DNA of 17,401 bases, from NCBI GenBank assembly GCA_902496645.1, contig CABVBR010000027.1:1-17401 (forward strand), read 5' to 3'. Within the stretch, counting starts at the first letter, position 1; every line of letters begins with the position of its first letter. This document shows, one piece after another, positions 1-6,829 of this stretch. The notes below the pieces were generated by a model. It was not told where the DNA came from. It was given only the letters and a program-made list of their open reading frames with translations, and searched no databases. The DNA is from an uncultured Collinsella sp. (lineage in GTDB: Bacteria; Actinomycetota; Coriobacteriia; Coriobacteriales; Coriobacteriaceae). The position numbers and the translations under genes were made by a program.

Positions 1-2
1 AG

Positions 3-422
3 GCTCTTGCCGCGACCATCGCCGGCAAGAGCCTCAACGAGCTTCAGGCCGAGGACCCCGACAAGTACGCCTTTGACCACATGGAGGTCGAGGAGCTTGC
101 GCGCAAGGGCGGCTATGTGACCTACGCTGGCAAGCAGTGCACCGAGTACGCCGTCGCCAACTCCGCCGCGCGCGTCTGCGCCGCCGTGCTGCACAACGAG
201 CACGCCGTGCTTTCGGCCTCTACGCTCATGACTGGCCAGTATGGCGAAGAGGGCATCTTTACCTCCCTGCCGTGCGTGATCGGCGCCGAGGGCGTCGAGG
301 AGGTCTACACGCTGGACCTGTCCGAGTACGAGCTCGAGGGCTTCCACAAGAGCTGCCAGCACATCCGCGACAACATCGCCCAGCTCGACTGGTGGGACAC
401 CGAGGCCTACGACGCAAAGTAG
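3..422 (+). CDS. L-lactate/malate dehydrogenase family, C-terminal part (5' end outside window)
   Basis: The reading frame is open from base 3 and ends at a TAG at 420-422, so this is the last ~139 codons of a gene starting before the window. The protein matches the C-terminal substrate-binding domain of NAD-dependent L-lactate/malate dehydrogenases: a 'KGGYVTYAGKQ' stretch, then 'EYAVANSAARVCAAVLHNEHAVLSAS', and a late 'GQYGEEGIFTSLPCVIGAEGVEEVYTLDLSEYE' block (quoted here in pieces), the usual order in this family. The NAD-binding Rossmann half and the catalytic Arg/His are missing only because of the cut. A lactate dehydrogenase would fit a fermenter, reducing pyruvate to lactate in the cytoplasm and regenerating NAD+. 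Lactate cannot be separated from malate specificity without the N-terminal part. A strong terminator follows 44 bases after the stop, so the gene ends its transcript. Confidence 0.85.
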   Translation, partial: ALAATIAGKSLNELQAEDPDKYAFDHMEVEELARKGGYVTYAGKQCTEYAVANSAARVCAAVLHNEHAVLSASTLMTGQYGEEGIFTSLPCVIGAEGVEEVYTLDLSEYELEGFHKSCQHIRDNIAQLDWWDTEAYDAK

Positions 423-465
423 GCCGCTGCCTGCCGCAACCTTGCGATTCTAAGCGCGATACTAA

Positions 466-505
466 GCGGTCCGCGCCGGAAATCCCCGGCGCGGCCCGCT
501 TTTTT
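466..505 (+). terminator. Intrinsic terminator after the dehydrogenase
   Basis: A 14-bp GC-rich stem (466-479 with 486-499, one T/C mismatch) is closed by a short loop and followed directly by six T residues at 500-505. This is a textbook Rho-independent terminator for the + strand dehydrogenase. It also lies about 50 bases past the stop of the minus-strand SIS gene. Read from that side the stem is followed only by TTAGT, so termination there would be weaker. Confidence 0.9.
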
Positions 506-554
506 GACTCACGCAGTGCCCTTGCGAATCGAAGGTGAATGGTTTTCCCGTTAC

Positions 555-1523
555 TTAGTACTGCTCGATGCCCATGTAGCGACGGATCTCGGGGCTGTGG
601 TCGAACACCTTGCCGCGGGCGGCGCGCAGCTCGCAGCTCATGTTGTAGAAGAAGATCGGCTCCAGGTACGAACGCACGCTGGCAGGCACGTCGCCCACGC
701 CGTACTCGAGTGCGTCGAGCACCATGACCGTATCGGTGTGCGTGTTGAGGAACGCCAGCGCGCGCTCCTCCATGGGGCGGCACTCGCCCGATCCGAGCTG
801 CACAAAGTAGAACACGCCGGGCTCGGTAGCCTCGAACGGGCCGTGGAAGTACTCGCCGGAGTGGATGTAGCAGCAGTGCTGCCATTGCATCTCCATGAGC
901 GAGCAGATCGCCATGGCGTAGGTCTGGCTAAAGTTGGGGCCGGATCCCAAGATGTAGAAAAACTCGTGCTGCTGGCAGAGCTCGGCAAAACGGGCGCCCA
1001 GCTCGGCGTTGACCTTCTCGCGCGCGGCGGGCAGCAGCGCGTCCATCTGCTTAAGGCCTTCATACATGTCGGCAAGCGCCTCGTAACCCTCCTGCTGGTC
1101 GAGCAGCTCGGCGGCGATCAGAGCGCCGATGCCCTGCGGCACCTCGGCCTGTGGCACGCCTTCGCCCCACGGATAGACCCAGGTGGTCCACTTGCCGTTG
1201 TCGATCTTTGAGCCCTCGCAGTCGGTGAGGGCAACGACCTCGGCGCCGGCTGCCAGCGCCATCTCGCAACCGTCGACGACCTCCTGCGTATTGCCGCTGT
1301 GGCTGCAGGCGATGACGAGTGACTTCTCGCCAAGACTCTTGGGGGCCATCAGGCAAAACTCGCGCGCCGTGTAAACCGTCGAGGTAAACGTGGTCGCCTC
1401 GCGCTTGAGCAGCTCGTTGGCCGGCATCAGGTCGATCATCGAACCGCCGCAGGCGATCCAAAAGACATTCTCGACCTTGCCCTTGCGCTCGATAATTTCC
1501 TGAATCAGATCATGTGCGTTCAT
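555..1523 (-). CDS. Two-domain SIS sugar-phosphate deglycase/isomerase, FrlB/FraB-like (SIS enzyme 1)
   Basis: This 322-residue protein is about the length of the fructoselysine-6-phosphate and fructose-asparagine-6-phosphate deglycases (about 330-350). It has two SIS folds, roughly residues 15-150 and 170-310. The first holds a canonical phosphosugar loop, SHSGNT (74-79), preceded by 'ACGGS' near residue 25. The second holds E211 ('MEMQW') and H227 ('EYFHGPFE'), 16 residues apart; as I recall this is the spacing of the catalytic Glu/His pair of Salmonella FraB. By family analogy it would cleave a phosphorylated glycated amine to a hexose 6-phosphate plus the amine. A glucosamine-6-phosphate deaminase/isomerase-like role is possible. 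The start is set by a strong AAGGAGGAG ribosome site 7 bases before the ATG. The gene has its own extended -10 promoter with two candidate operator sites and no transporter beside it, so it may share an uptake system encoded elsewhere. Confidence 0.85.
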   Translation of the reverse strand: MNAHDLIQEIIERKGKVENVFWIACGGSMIDLMPANELLKREATTFTSTVYTAREFCLMAPKSLGEKSLVIACSHSGNTQEVVDGCEMALAAGAEVVALTDCEGSKIDNGKWTTWVYPWGEGVPQAEVPQGIGALIAAELLDQQEGYEALADMYEGLKQMDALLPAAREKVNAELGARFAELCQQHEFFYILGSGPNFSQTYAMAICSLMEMQWQHCCYIHSGEYFHGPFEATEPGVFYFVQLGSGECRPMEERALAFLNTHTDTVMVLDALEYGVGDVPASVRSYLEPIFFYNMSCELRAARGKVFDHSPEIRRYMGIEQY

Positions 1524-1577
1524 GCTGATGCTCCTCCTTGTGTGATGGCTTTTGGTGACGGCTGCTCGTACCTGCGG

Positions 1578-1596
1578 TCGTTCTATGTTGTCCTAT
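1578..1596. promoter_or_regulatory. Candidate GntR1 operator O1 at the SIS 1 transcription start
   Basis: This 19-bp site is a tandem of two half-repeats (minus strand ATAGGACAA-C-ATAGAACGA). It matches 1640-1658 at 16 of 19 positions. It begins at the -10 box (1596) and runs downstream, where a bound repressor would block RNA polymerase. The half-repeats are about 10 bp apart, one helical turn. Assigning it to the neighbouring GntR protein is an inference. Confidence 0.6.
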
Positions 1597-1604
1597 TTAT
1601 AGCA
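1596..1604 (-). promoter_or_regulatory. Extended -10 promoter of SIS enzyme 1
   Basis: The minus strand reads TGC-TATAAA, an extended -10 element (TGn plus a near-consensus hexamer), about 70 bases before the ATG. The hexamer 17 bases upstream (TTCACC) is a poor -35, as often with extended -10 promoters. It shows the gene need not depend on read-through from gntR1. Confidence 0.55.
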
Positions 1605-1639
1605 CGCAAGCTGTCGTGGGTGAAGTCATTTCGCCAAAC

Positions 1640-1658
1640 TTGTTCTATATTGTTCTAT
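1640..1658. promoter_or_regulatory. Candidate GntR1 operator O2
   Basis: The minus strand reads ATAGAACAA-T-ATAGAACAA, an exact direct repeat of a 9-mer with one base between copies. It is the better of the two sites and lies 62 bp upstream of O1, between the gntR1 stop codon and the SIS 1 promoter. The pair could allow looping or dimer-dimer contact. Confidence 0.6.
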
Positions 1659-1667
1659 CTGTGGACG

Positions 1668-2435
1668 TTAGATGTCAAACACGTAGCGCGAGCCAACGAT
1701 CTTTTGACGACCGAGCAGTAGGGGCCGCTCGTCCGCATCGGTAAAGTACGCCTCCATATAAAAGAGCGGCTCGCCGACCGGCACCTCCAGCAGCGGGGCC
1801 GCCTGAGCATCGGCAAGCGCAATCTCCACGGTGCAGGGATCGGACTTGAGCGGCGCGCGGCCCGAATGCTCTGCAACGAGCGCAAAGATCGAGTTATCGG
1901 TGAGGTCCTCGGCGGCCAGCGTCTGCAGGTAGGGATGGTCGGCGAGCACAAAGGCGTTGTTCTCGAGCATGACGGGGATGCCGTCGGCCGTGCGCACGCG
2001 CTCGACCACGATAAGCTCACTGCCGGGCTCCACGCCAAAAAACGCCGCGTCCTCGCGCGTCGCCGCAACCACCGTGCGCGACACCAGGCGCGCTCCGGCC
2101 ACCATATCGTTGGCAGCACAACCCTCAGTAAAACTCTGGACGTCACCCTTCTGGCGAATCTTGCGCTTGAGCTTGGGCGCGCACACAAACGTGCCCCTCC
2201 CCTGCTGGCGGCTGAGATACCCCGCGTGCGACAGCTCCTCGATGGCGCGGCGCACGGTGATGCGTCCCACGCCGTAGGACTTCGCGAGCTCCATCTCGGA
2301 AGGAATACGCGAGCCGGCCGCGTACACGCCGCGCGCGATCTCGCCCTTTAGGTCGTCCATAACCTGCTGGTACAGCGGCACGGCGGACACCTCGGCGCGC
2401 TCGGAACGTTCGGTCTTGCTATCGGCTGCCATCAT
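1668..2435 (-). CDS. GntR-family (HutC/UTRA type) transcription regulator 1
   Basis: The 255-residue protein has an N-terminal winged helix of GntR type (about residues 20-88, 'IPSEMELAKSYGVGRITVRR' then 'QQGRGTFV'). An effector-binding UTRA domain follows (about 105-250, with 'VERVRTADGIPVMLENNAFV' and the closing 'GSRYVFDI'). HutC-type regulators usually repress sugar or amino-acid catabolic genes and release DNA on binding a phosphorylated sugar or related ligand. The start ATG overlaps the recQ stop by one base (TAATG), so translation is probably coupled. A second ATG three bases on is better spaced (7 bases) from the GGAG, so the true start may be 2432. The next gene downstream is SIS enzyme 1, with two repeat sites at its promoter: its likely target. 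It resembles regulator 2 closely in the HTH and UTRA motifs. Confidence 0.92.
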   Translation of the reverse strand: MMAADSKTERSERAEVSAVPLYQQVMDDLKGEIARGVYAAGSRIPSEMELAKSYGVGRITVRRAIEELSHAGYLSRQQGRGTFVCAPKLKRKIRQKGDVQSFTEGCAANDMVAGARLVSRTVVAATREDAAFFGVEPGSELIVVERVRTADGIPVMLENNAFVLADHPYLQTLAAEDLTDNSIFALVAEHSGRAPLKSDPCTVEIALADAQAAPLLEVPVGEPLFYMEAYFTDADERPLLLGRQKIVGSRYVFDI

Positions 2436-4417
2436 TACGCTCCATCCCGCGCATGCTCGGACTCAAATTCTTCAATCGCCGCCATAAACTGCTCGCCAAA
2501 GGCGTCGGCCTTTTTCTCGCCAATGCCGTTGACCTGGATCAGCTCCTCGCGCGTTTGAGGGCGCAGGCGGCACAGGCCGCGCAGAGCCTTGTCGGAAAAG
2601 ACCATATACGGCGCCATCTCCAGCTCGGTCGAGATCTCCTTGCGCAAGGCACGCAGGCGCTCGAACAGCTCGGCATCGTCGCCCACGCGCGGGCGCTGAT
2701 CCAGCTCAGCCTCCTCGCGCAGCAGATCCACCGCGCGGCGGGCGCGGGCCGAGGCCTTGCGCTTGGACGCGCGACGCTTAACGGTAAAGGCGAACGCCTC
2801 ATCCTCGACCTCGACGGCACGCGGACCCAGCCCCACGACCGGGTACTGCCCCTGCGAGGTGGCCAGATAACCGCGGCCGCACAACTGGCCGATGATGTCC
2901 TTGATGCGCCCGACCGATTCGCTCGACAGCTCACCGTAGCCGCGGTCCTCGTCCAGATGCATCTGGCGAATGCGCTCGATGTTGCCGCCGTGGAGCACGT
3001 CGGCGATCAGCGACTTGCCAAAACGCATGGGACGCGTGGCCACATAGCGCACAGCGGCGCGGGCCATATCGGTGACGTCCTCGACCTCGAACTGTGTGAG
3101 GCAGTTGCTGCAGTTGCCGCAGCCCTCGGCGTCATCCGTGGCGGCGCTGCCCGCACCAGCCGCTGACGCATGCTCGGCCGCGGCCTCGTCGCCAAAGTAG
3201 CGCAACATGTATTCGCGCAGGCAGCCGGTGGTATTGCAGTAGCCCTCCATCTGGCTGAGCAGACGATATCGATTCTGGAGCGCCCACGCGCGTTGCTCGT
3301 CGTCAAGTGCCTCGTCGGCAGCATCTCCGCGGTCGATCAAAAAGCGGCGCATGCGAAAATCGTTGCCGTTCCACAGCAAATGGCAGCTGGCCGGATCGCC
3401 ATCGCGGCCGGCGCGGCCTGCCTCCTGGTAGTAGGCCTCGATGCTCTCGGGCACGTTGTTGTGGATCACGTAGCGCACGTTGGGCTTGTCGATGCCCATG
3501 CCAAAGGCGTTGGTCGCAACCATCACCTGAATATCGTCGTCGATAAAGGCGCGCTGGCTTTGACGGCGGGCGTCGTTGCCCATGCCGGCATGGTAGCGGC
3601 CAACGCGAATGCCGCTGGGGCCCAGCGCTTCGGCGAGATCGCCTGCCAGCGCATCGACCGTCTTGCGGGTCGAGCAATACACGATGCCGCTCTCGCTCGA
3701 ATGCGCGATCACGTAGTCGCGCACCCAGGCGGCCTTGGCCTTGTCACCCATCTCCTCGCAGCCAAAGTAGAGGTTCTTGCGATCGAAGCCCGTCACCACC
3801 GTCGCGGGGTTTTGCAGGCCGAGCATCTGCTGAATGTCCGTGCGCACGCGCTCGGTCGCCGTAGCGGTAAAGGCCGCCACGATGGGGCGCTGCGGCAGGG
3901 AATCGATGAACTCGCGAATCTGCAGGTAGGCGGGGCGGAAATCCTGGCCCCACTGGCTCACGCAGTGGGCCTCGTCAATCGCCACGAGCGGCACACCGAT
4001 ACCGCCCTCGCTGGCCGCCTCCTGCGCGAAGGCGAGAAAGCGCGGCTCGAGCAGGCGCTCGGGCGCCACGTACATAAGCTGGTAGCGGCCCTCGCGAGCC
4101 CGCTTGAGCACCGTGTTTTGCTGAGCCGACGTAAGGCTGGAGTTGAGGTAGCTGGGGCGCGCACCCGCCGCGAGCAGCGCGCGGGTCTGGTCCTCCATAA
4201 GCGACAGCAGCGGGCTCACCACAAAAGTGATGCCAGGCAGCATAAGTGCGGGCACCTGGTAGCAGATAGACTTGCCGGCGCCCGTGGGCATAACGCCCAG
4301 CGCATCGCGACCGGCAAGGATCGCATCGACCATGCGGTCCTGGCCCGGGCGAAACGAGGTGTAGCCAAAATAGGCGCCGAGCGTGTCGAGCGCCATCTGC
4401 TGCATGCTATCGGTCAT
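2435..4417 (-). CDS. recQ: ATP-dependent DNA helicase RecQ
   Basis: A full-length RecQ helicase of 660 residues, a 3'-5' DNA helicase used in recombination and replication-fork repair. Visible motifs: Walker A 'MPTGAGKS' (43-50), the DEAH box at 148-151 with the RecQ-specific aromatic loop 'CVSQWGQDFRP', 'TATAT' (185-189), and motif VI 'QEAGRAGRDG' (331-340). The RecQ zinc domain follows with C399, C433, C436 and C439. The Ala/Gly-rich linker between the first and second zinc cysteines is longer than in E. coli RecQ. A winged-helix region and a C-terminal HRDC domain (about 580-655, 'NGIGEKKADAFGEQF') complete it. The start is supported by AGGA four bases upstream and a TATAAT box at 4449-4454. 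The downstream GntR gene overlaps its stop codon, an unexpected partner for a repair gene. Confidence 0.97.
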   Translation of the reverse strand: MTDSMQQMALDTLGAYFGYTSFRPGQDRMVDAILAGRDALGVMPTGAGKSICYQVPALMLPGITFVVSPLLSLMEDQTRALLAAGARPSYLNSSLTSAQQNTVLKRAREGRYQLMYVAPERLLEPRFLAFAQEAASEGGIGVPLVAIDEAHCVSQWGQDFRPAYLQIREFIDSLPQRPIVAAFTATATERVRTDIQQMLGLQNPATVVTGFDRKNLYFGCEEMGDKAKAAWVRDYVIAHSSESGIVYCSTRKTVDALAGDLAEALGPSGIRVGRYHAGMGNDARRQSQRAFIDDDIQVMVATNAFGMGIDKPNVRYVIHNNVPESIEAYYQEAGRAGRDGDPASCHLLWNGNDFRMRRFLIDRGDAADEALDDEQRAWALQNRYRLLSQMEGYCNTTGCLREYMLRYFGDEAAAEHASAAGAGSAATDDAEGCGNCSNCLTQFEVEDVTDMARAAVRYVATRPMRFGKSLIADVLHGGNIERIRQMHLDEDRGYGELSSESVGRIKDIIGQLCGRGYLATSQGQYPVVGLGPRAVEVEDEAFAFTVKRRASKRKASARARRAVDLLREEAELDQRPRVGDDAELFERLRALRKEISTELEMAPYMVFSDKALRGLCRLRPQTREELIQVNGIGEKKADAFGEQFMAAIEEFESEHARDGA

Positions 4418-4448
4418 GGTTTCCTAACGTCCAAGTCATCTGCCGCCG

Positions 4449-4454
4449 ATTATA
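4449..4454 (-). promoter_or_regulatory. -10 box of recQ-gntR1
   Basis: The minus strand carries a perfect TATAAT 32 bases before the recQ ATG. No convincing -35 hexamer is seen at 16-18 bases. It is the only consensus -10 seen before recQ and would drive both recQ and gntR1. Confidence 0.5.
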
Positions 4455-4544
4455 CGCCGCCACGCGGACCGGTGCCCCACGGTTGCCGGCCACGGGCGGC
4501 GCAATCCGAAAGGAACGAGCGTGGATTTTTGGACACTTTCCGGA

Positions 4545-4610
4545 TGAGCGTGGATAATCTCCCACTTTGAGGCCGTAACCGAGCCAAAAACGGGAGATTA
4601 TCCACGCTCA
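4545..4610. repeat. 19-bp perfect inverted repeat with DnaA-box-like cores
   Basis: Arms 4545-4563 (TGAGCGTGGATAATCTCCC) and 4592-4610 are exact reverse complements around a 28-bp loop. Each arm holds TTATCCACG, one base from the DnaA box TTATCCACA, in opposite orientation. A third, partial copy of the arm (GAGCGTGGAT) lies just upstream at 4517-4526. This is part of the 374-bp gene-free spacer 4418-4791, which otherwise holds the recQ promoter and two further palindromes. Confidence 0.85.
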
Positions 4611-4646
4611 TTCTATGGGTAGTCGATGTTTTGGCAATGTCAGCGA

Positions 4647-4745
4647 AAGCCCGCCAGAGCGAGCAAGGTGCCTTGAAACAAGGCGGCATTGATCTTCTGA
4701 TCATGCCGCCGAAGTTGAAAGGCAGATTGCCGCTCTGGCGGGCTT
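4647..4745. repeat. Nested inverted repeat (15-bp outer stem plus inner hairpins)
   Basis: The outer arms 4647-4661 (AAGCCCGCCAGAGCG) and 4731-4745 are perfectly complementary over 15 bp. Inside are a second stem, 4682-4694 with 4699-4710 (12 pairs, one bulged T), and a small CCTTG/CAAGG stem near 4671-4683. The whole could fold as a branched RNA or a cruciform. On the minus strand the outer stem ends GGCGGGCTTT, so it might also end gntR2 transcripts. No protein, tRNA or known RNA family was recognised. Confidence 0.75.
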
Positions 4746-4748
4746 GTA

Positions 4749-4786
4749 GCGTCGGCCCGTTCCGCCGTTCGGTAGAACGGCGGAAC
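4749..4786. repeat. Copy 1 of a 38-nt hairpin element (GCGTCGGCC plus 12-bp stem, GGTA loop)
   Basis: The + strand has GCGTCGGCC at 4749-4757, a C, then arms 4759-4770 and 4775-4786 pairing perfectly over 12 bp around loop GGTA. It begins 5 bases past the gntR2 stop codon. No T-run follows on either strand, so it is not a standard intrinsic terminator. A second copy at 12898-12935 has the same prefix and loop with three compensatory stem changes. It may protect or process the 3' end of the mRNA, bind a protein, or be a REP-like element. Confidence 0.85.
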
Positions 4787-4791
4787 CAACC

Positions 4792-5511
4792 CTACATAAC
4801 CATAACGTAGCGCGATCCCACGTAGTACTGCTTACCCATCAGAACCGGCTCGCCATTGGGGCCGATAAAGCCGGCACGCAGGTTGAGCAGTGGATCGTGC
4901 GGAGCAATGCCCAACTCGGCCGCCTGCTCGGTATTGGCACGAACGGCCTCGACCGTGCGGTAGCCAACCGAGACAATCGGCGTTCCGCCAACGCGCTCGA
5001 CCTCGGCAAAAATCGACTTGTCCTCAAGATCGGCCGTCAACAGCTCACGGTAGGCGTCAAACGGCACAAAGATGTTCTCCTCAAAGATGGGCTCGCCGTC
5101 GGCCGTACGCACGCGCTTAATATGCAGCAGCAGCGCGTCCTTTTGCAGGCCAAAGAACTCCATCTCGTTTTGACGTGCCGGCACAATCTGGCGATCGACC
5201 ACATGCGCGCCCGCCTTCATGCCATTATCGGCACACAGCGCGGTAAACGTCTGCAGCGTCGAAGCGTGGAACTGGCGGTTGATGTGCGGCGTGGAGACAA
5301 AGGTGCCACGGCCCTGCTGCTTAACCAGGTAGCCATCGGAGCACAGCTCCTCGACGGCGCGGCGCACCGTAATGCGGCTCACGTCGTACTGCTCGGCTAG
5401 CTCAAGCTCGGACGGAATACGCTCCTTGGGTGCATAAACACCTTTCTCGATTGCATCCTTGATTTCGTCGTAAATCTGCTGGTAAAGCGGTGCATTTTTG
5501 GGTGCGGGCAT
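4792..5511 (-). CDS. GntR-family (HutC/UTRA type) transcription regulator 2
   Basis: The 239-residue regulator has a GntR winged helix (about residues 8-76, 'IPSELELAEQYDVSRITVRR', 'KQQGRGTFV') and a UTRA ligand domain (about 95-235). Motifs shared with regulator 1 include 'RVRTADGEPIFEENIFVP', 'KSIFAEVE' and the end 'YYVGSRYVMVM', so the two are paralogs. HutC-type proteins normally repress carbohydrate or amino-acid catabolic operons. The gene stands alone between an intergenic hairpin and its own promoter. A motif around its promoter (5549-5563) recurs at the PTS operon and EamA promoters, so it probably autoregulates and controls those. The ribosome site is weak (AAGAG about 10 bases upstream), which suits a regulator made in small amounts. 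Confidence 0.92.
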   Translation of the reverse strand: MPAPKNAPLYQQIYDEIKDAIEKGVYAPKERIPSELELAEQYDVSRITVRRAVEELCSDGYLVKQQGRGTFVSTPHINRQFHASTLQTFTALCADNGMKAGAHVVDRQIVPARQNEMEFFGLQKDALLLHIKRVRTADGEPIFEENIFVPFDAYRELLTADLEDKSIFAEVERVGGTPIVSVGYRTVEAVRANTEQAAELGIAPHDPLLNLRAGFIGPNGEPVLMGKQYYVGSRYVMVM

Positions 5512-5548
5512 ATCTGATCACTCTTATCAAAATAGCGAAATAACTAAT

Positions 5549-5563
5549 ACGTATATAACGTCT
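5549..5563. promoter_or_regulatory. Candidate GntR2 operator (autoregulation)
   Basis: ACGT-ATATA-ACGT (5549-5561) is an imperfect palindrome in the gntR2 promoter region, and its TATATA core could be the -10. The minus-strand 10-mer AGACGTTATA (5554-5563) is identical at the PTS promoter and differs by one base at the EamA promoter. The site is enclosed by an 8-bp inverted repeat, TTATCAAA (5524-5531) and TTTGATAA (5582-5589), of unknown role. Confidence 0.5.
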
Positions 5564-5615
5564 TTTTATATGTTACCTCACTTTGATAAAACGATACACC
5601 GCATACAGCAAATCC

Positions 5616-6623
5616 TTACTTGCCGTCGTCCTGCTGCAGGCTGTCCTGCTCGCTGAGGCGCGCCTGCCTGCTGGCCATGCGCGCGGGCTTGTCGGGATCG
5701 GGTACGGCCGTGGGCATGGGCTCGTCGACATGACCGCCCCACCAGCCGCCCACAAAGTTGAGCGTGTGGAACACATTGATCACGGCGCCGGGATCAATGT
5801 CACACACCAGCTTGATAATGTCCTGACTCTCGTAGGTCGAGACAACGGCGTGCAGCAGATACATCTTTTCGCGGCTGTATCCGCCGATGACCTCGGCACA
5901 GCTAATGCCATGCTGAAAATGGTCAACATAGGCGGTCATGACCTCGTCTGCCTTACGCGTCGTGATCTGCAGCGTCACGCGGTCGTAACGACGATAGAAA
6001 CTGTCGATGGTCTTGGTCGAAATAAACTGGAACACGATGGAGTACGCCGCCTTGTCCCAGCCAAACATAAAGCCAAAGATCGCCAGGATAAAGCAGTTGA
6101 AACCAAAGATGACGCCCCAGATGGTCTTGCCCGTGTGGTTGGAAACCCACAGCGCGATAAAGTCGGTGCCGCCAGTAGATGCGCCGGACTTAAGCGCGAT
6201 GGCAGCGCCCAGACCCGAGACCACGCCGCCAAAAATGATGAGCATAATCTTGTCGCCCAAAAACGGTGCGAAGTGAAAGACGTTGAGGAACAGCGATGAG
6301 AGCACGACCTGCATCATCGAGAAGATGACGAAGCGCTTGCTAATGCCGCTCCAGCATAGGAGCGCCACGGGGATGTTGAGCGCGAGCATACCAAGCGAGA
6401 TGTCGATGTGAACGCCGCCGAGCGAGGTAACGCGATCGAGCAGGACAGCGACGCCGGTGAGGCCGCTCGGAAGCAGGTCGGCGGGCCGAATGAATGCCTG
6501 GATCAGAAATGTCTGGAGAACGGCGGAAATTGTGACCGCCACTGCAGTAATGGCGCGGCGGACGATGGTGAGACGGCCGAGCACGAGCACGCGGTCCGTG
6601 AGCTGGTCGATGGCGTTCGCCAC
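5616..6623 (-). CDS. YitT-family integral membrane protein with C-terminal DUF2179 domain
   Basis: The 335-residue protein has about five or six hydrophobic segments (residues ~20-205). They include the glycine-rich 'GVVSGLGAAIALKSGASTGGTDFIAL', typical of the YitT/YvjA family (quoted here only for its SGLG and STGGTD cores). A cytoplasmic DUF2179-like domain follows (about 220-300, 'RVTLQITTRKADEVM' and 'GGYSREKMYLLHAVV'). Family members are membrane proteins of poorly known function, and no substrate can be assigned. The start is a GTG at 6623 with GGGAG five bases upstream; an ATG two bases away is out of frame. An extended -10 lies at 6669-6677. The last ~40 residues are polar and Pro/Asp-rich, an extra tail beyond the usual domain. 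Nothing ties it to the SIS/PTS genes beyond position. Confidence 0.88.
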   Translation of the reverse strand: MANAIDQLTDRVLVLGRLTIVRRAITAVAVTISAVLQTFLIQAFIRPADLLPSGLTGVAVLLDRVTSLGGVHIDISLGMLALNIPVALLCWSGISKRFVIFSMMQVVLSSLFLNVFHFAPFLGDKIMLIIFGGVVSGLGAAIALKSGASTGGTDFIALWVSNHTGKTIWGVIFGFNCFILAIFGFMFGWDKAAYSIVFQFISTKTIDSFYRRYDRVTLQITTRKADEVMTAYVDHFQHGISCAEVIGGYSREKMYLLHAVVSTYESQDIIKLVCDIDPGAVINVFHTLNFVGGWWGGHVDEPMPTAVPDPDKPARMASRQARLSEQDSLQQDDGK

Positions 6624-6668
6624 ATAGGCTCCCTTCGAAAGCAGATGTAATTGTGGGGCATGCCGGCG

Positions 6669-6677
6669 ATTGTAGCA
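6669..6677 (-). promoter_or_regulatory. Extended -10 promoter of the YitT-family gene
   Basis: The minus strand reads TGC-TACAAT, an extended -10 with a 5/6 hexamer match, 46 bases before the GTG start. A TTGAAG lies 20 bases upstream, too far to be an ideal -35. Confidence 0.55.
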
Positions 6678-6744
6678 TGGAGCGACAGAGGGCGCTTCAA
6701 TTCACCCTCTCTCGACAACCATCAGAAGGACCGTGAGGCCGCTC

Positions 6745-6784
6745 AAAAGAAAAACGCCGTGAAGAGAGCGATCCCTTCACGGCG
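6745..6784 (-). terminator. Intrinsic terminator after the HAD phosphatase gene
   Basis: Arms 6755-6764 and 6775-6784 pair perfectly over 10 bp (CGCCGTGAAG). On the minus strand the stem is followed by TTTTTCTTTT. It sits about 46 bases past the HAD stop codon and separates that gene from the YitT-family gene. Confidence 0.88.
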
Positions 6785-6799
6785 AATTCGGCGTTTGCC

Positions 6800-6820
6800 C
6801 AGATAAAACCTGCCAAAATA
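6800..6820 (+). repeat. 21-nt repeat flanking the HAD gene, left copy
   Basis: CAGATAAAACCTGCCAAAATA recurs in inverted orientation at 7486-7506 with one mismatch. This copy lies between the HAD stop codon (6830) and its terminator. The neighbouring GGGACAGG-type bases (minus strand) resemble the GGGGTCAGG and GGGGACAGG strings at 12753 and 14879. Confidence 0.85.
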
Positions 6821-6829
6821 AACCTGTCC

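Noticed and set aside
1512..1721. 69-codon + strand frame over the SIS 1 promoter
   Set aside because: It covers the promoter and operators and overlaps gntR1 antisense; no ribosome site or family.
3170..4570. 466-codon open frame on the + strand opposite recQ
   Set aside because: It is antisense to an unmistakable RecQ, has no recognisable domain, and is rich in Ala, Arg, Gly and His, as expected of a high-GC shadow frame.
4545..4610. Replication origin (oriC) because of DnaA-like boxes
   Set aside because: Only two near-consensus boxes, no AT-rich unwinding region, no dnaA/dnaN nearby.
4450..4704. 84-codon minus-strand frame in the recQ-gntR2 spacer
   Set aside because: It runs through the inverted repeats, and its 'MSVDNLP' peptide is just the translated repeat arm; no ribosome site.
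4749..4786. Standard intrinsic terminator for gntR2
   Set aside because: The stem is strong but no T-run follows on the minus strand; kept as a hairpin element instead.
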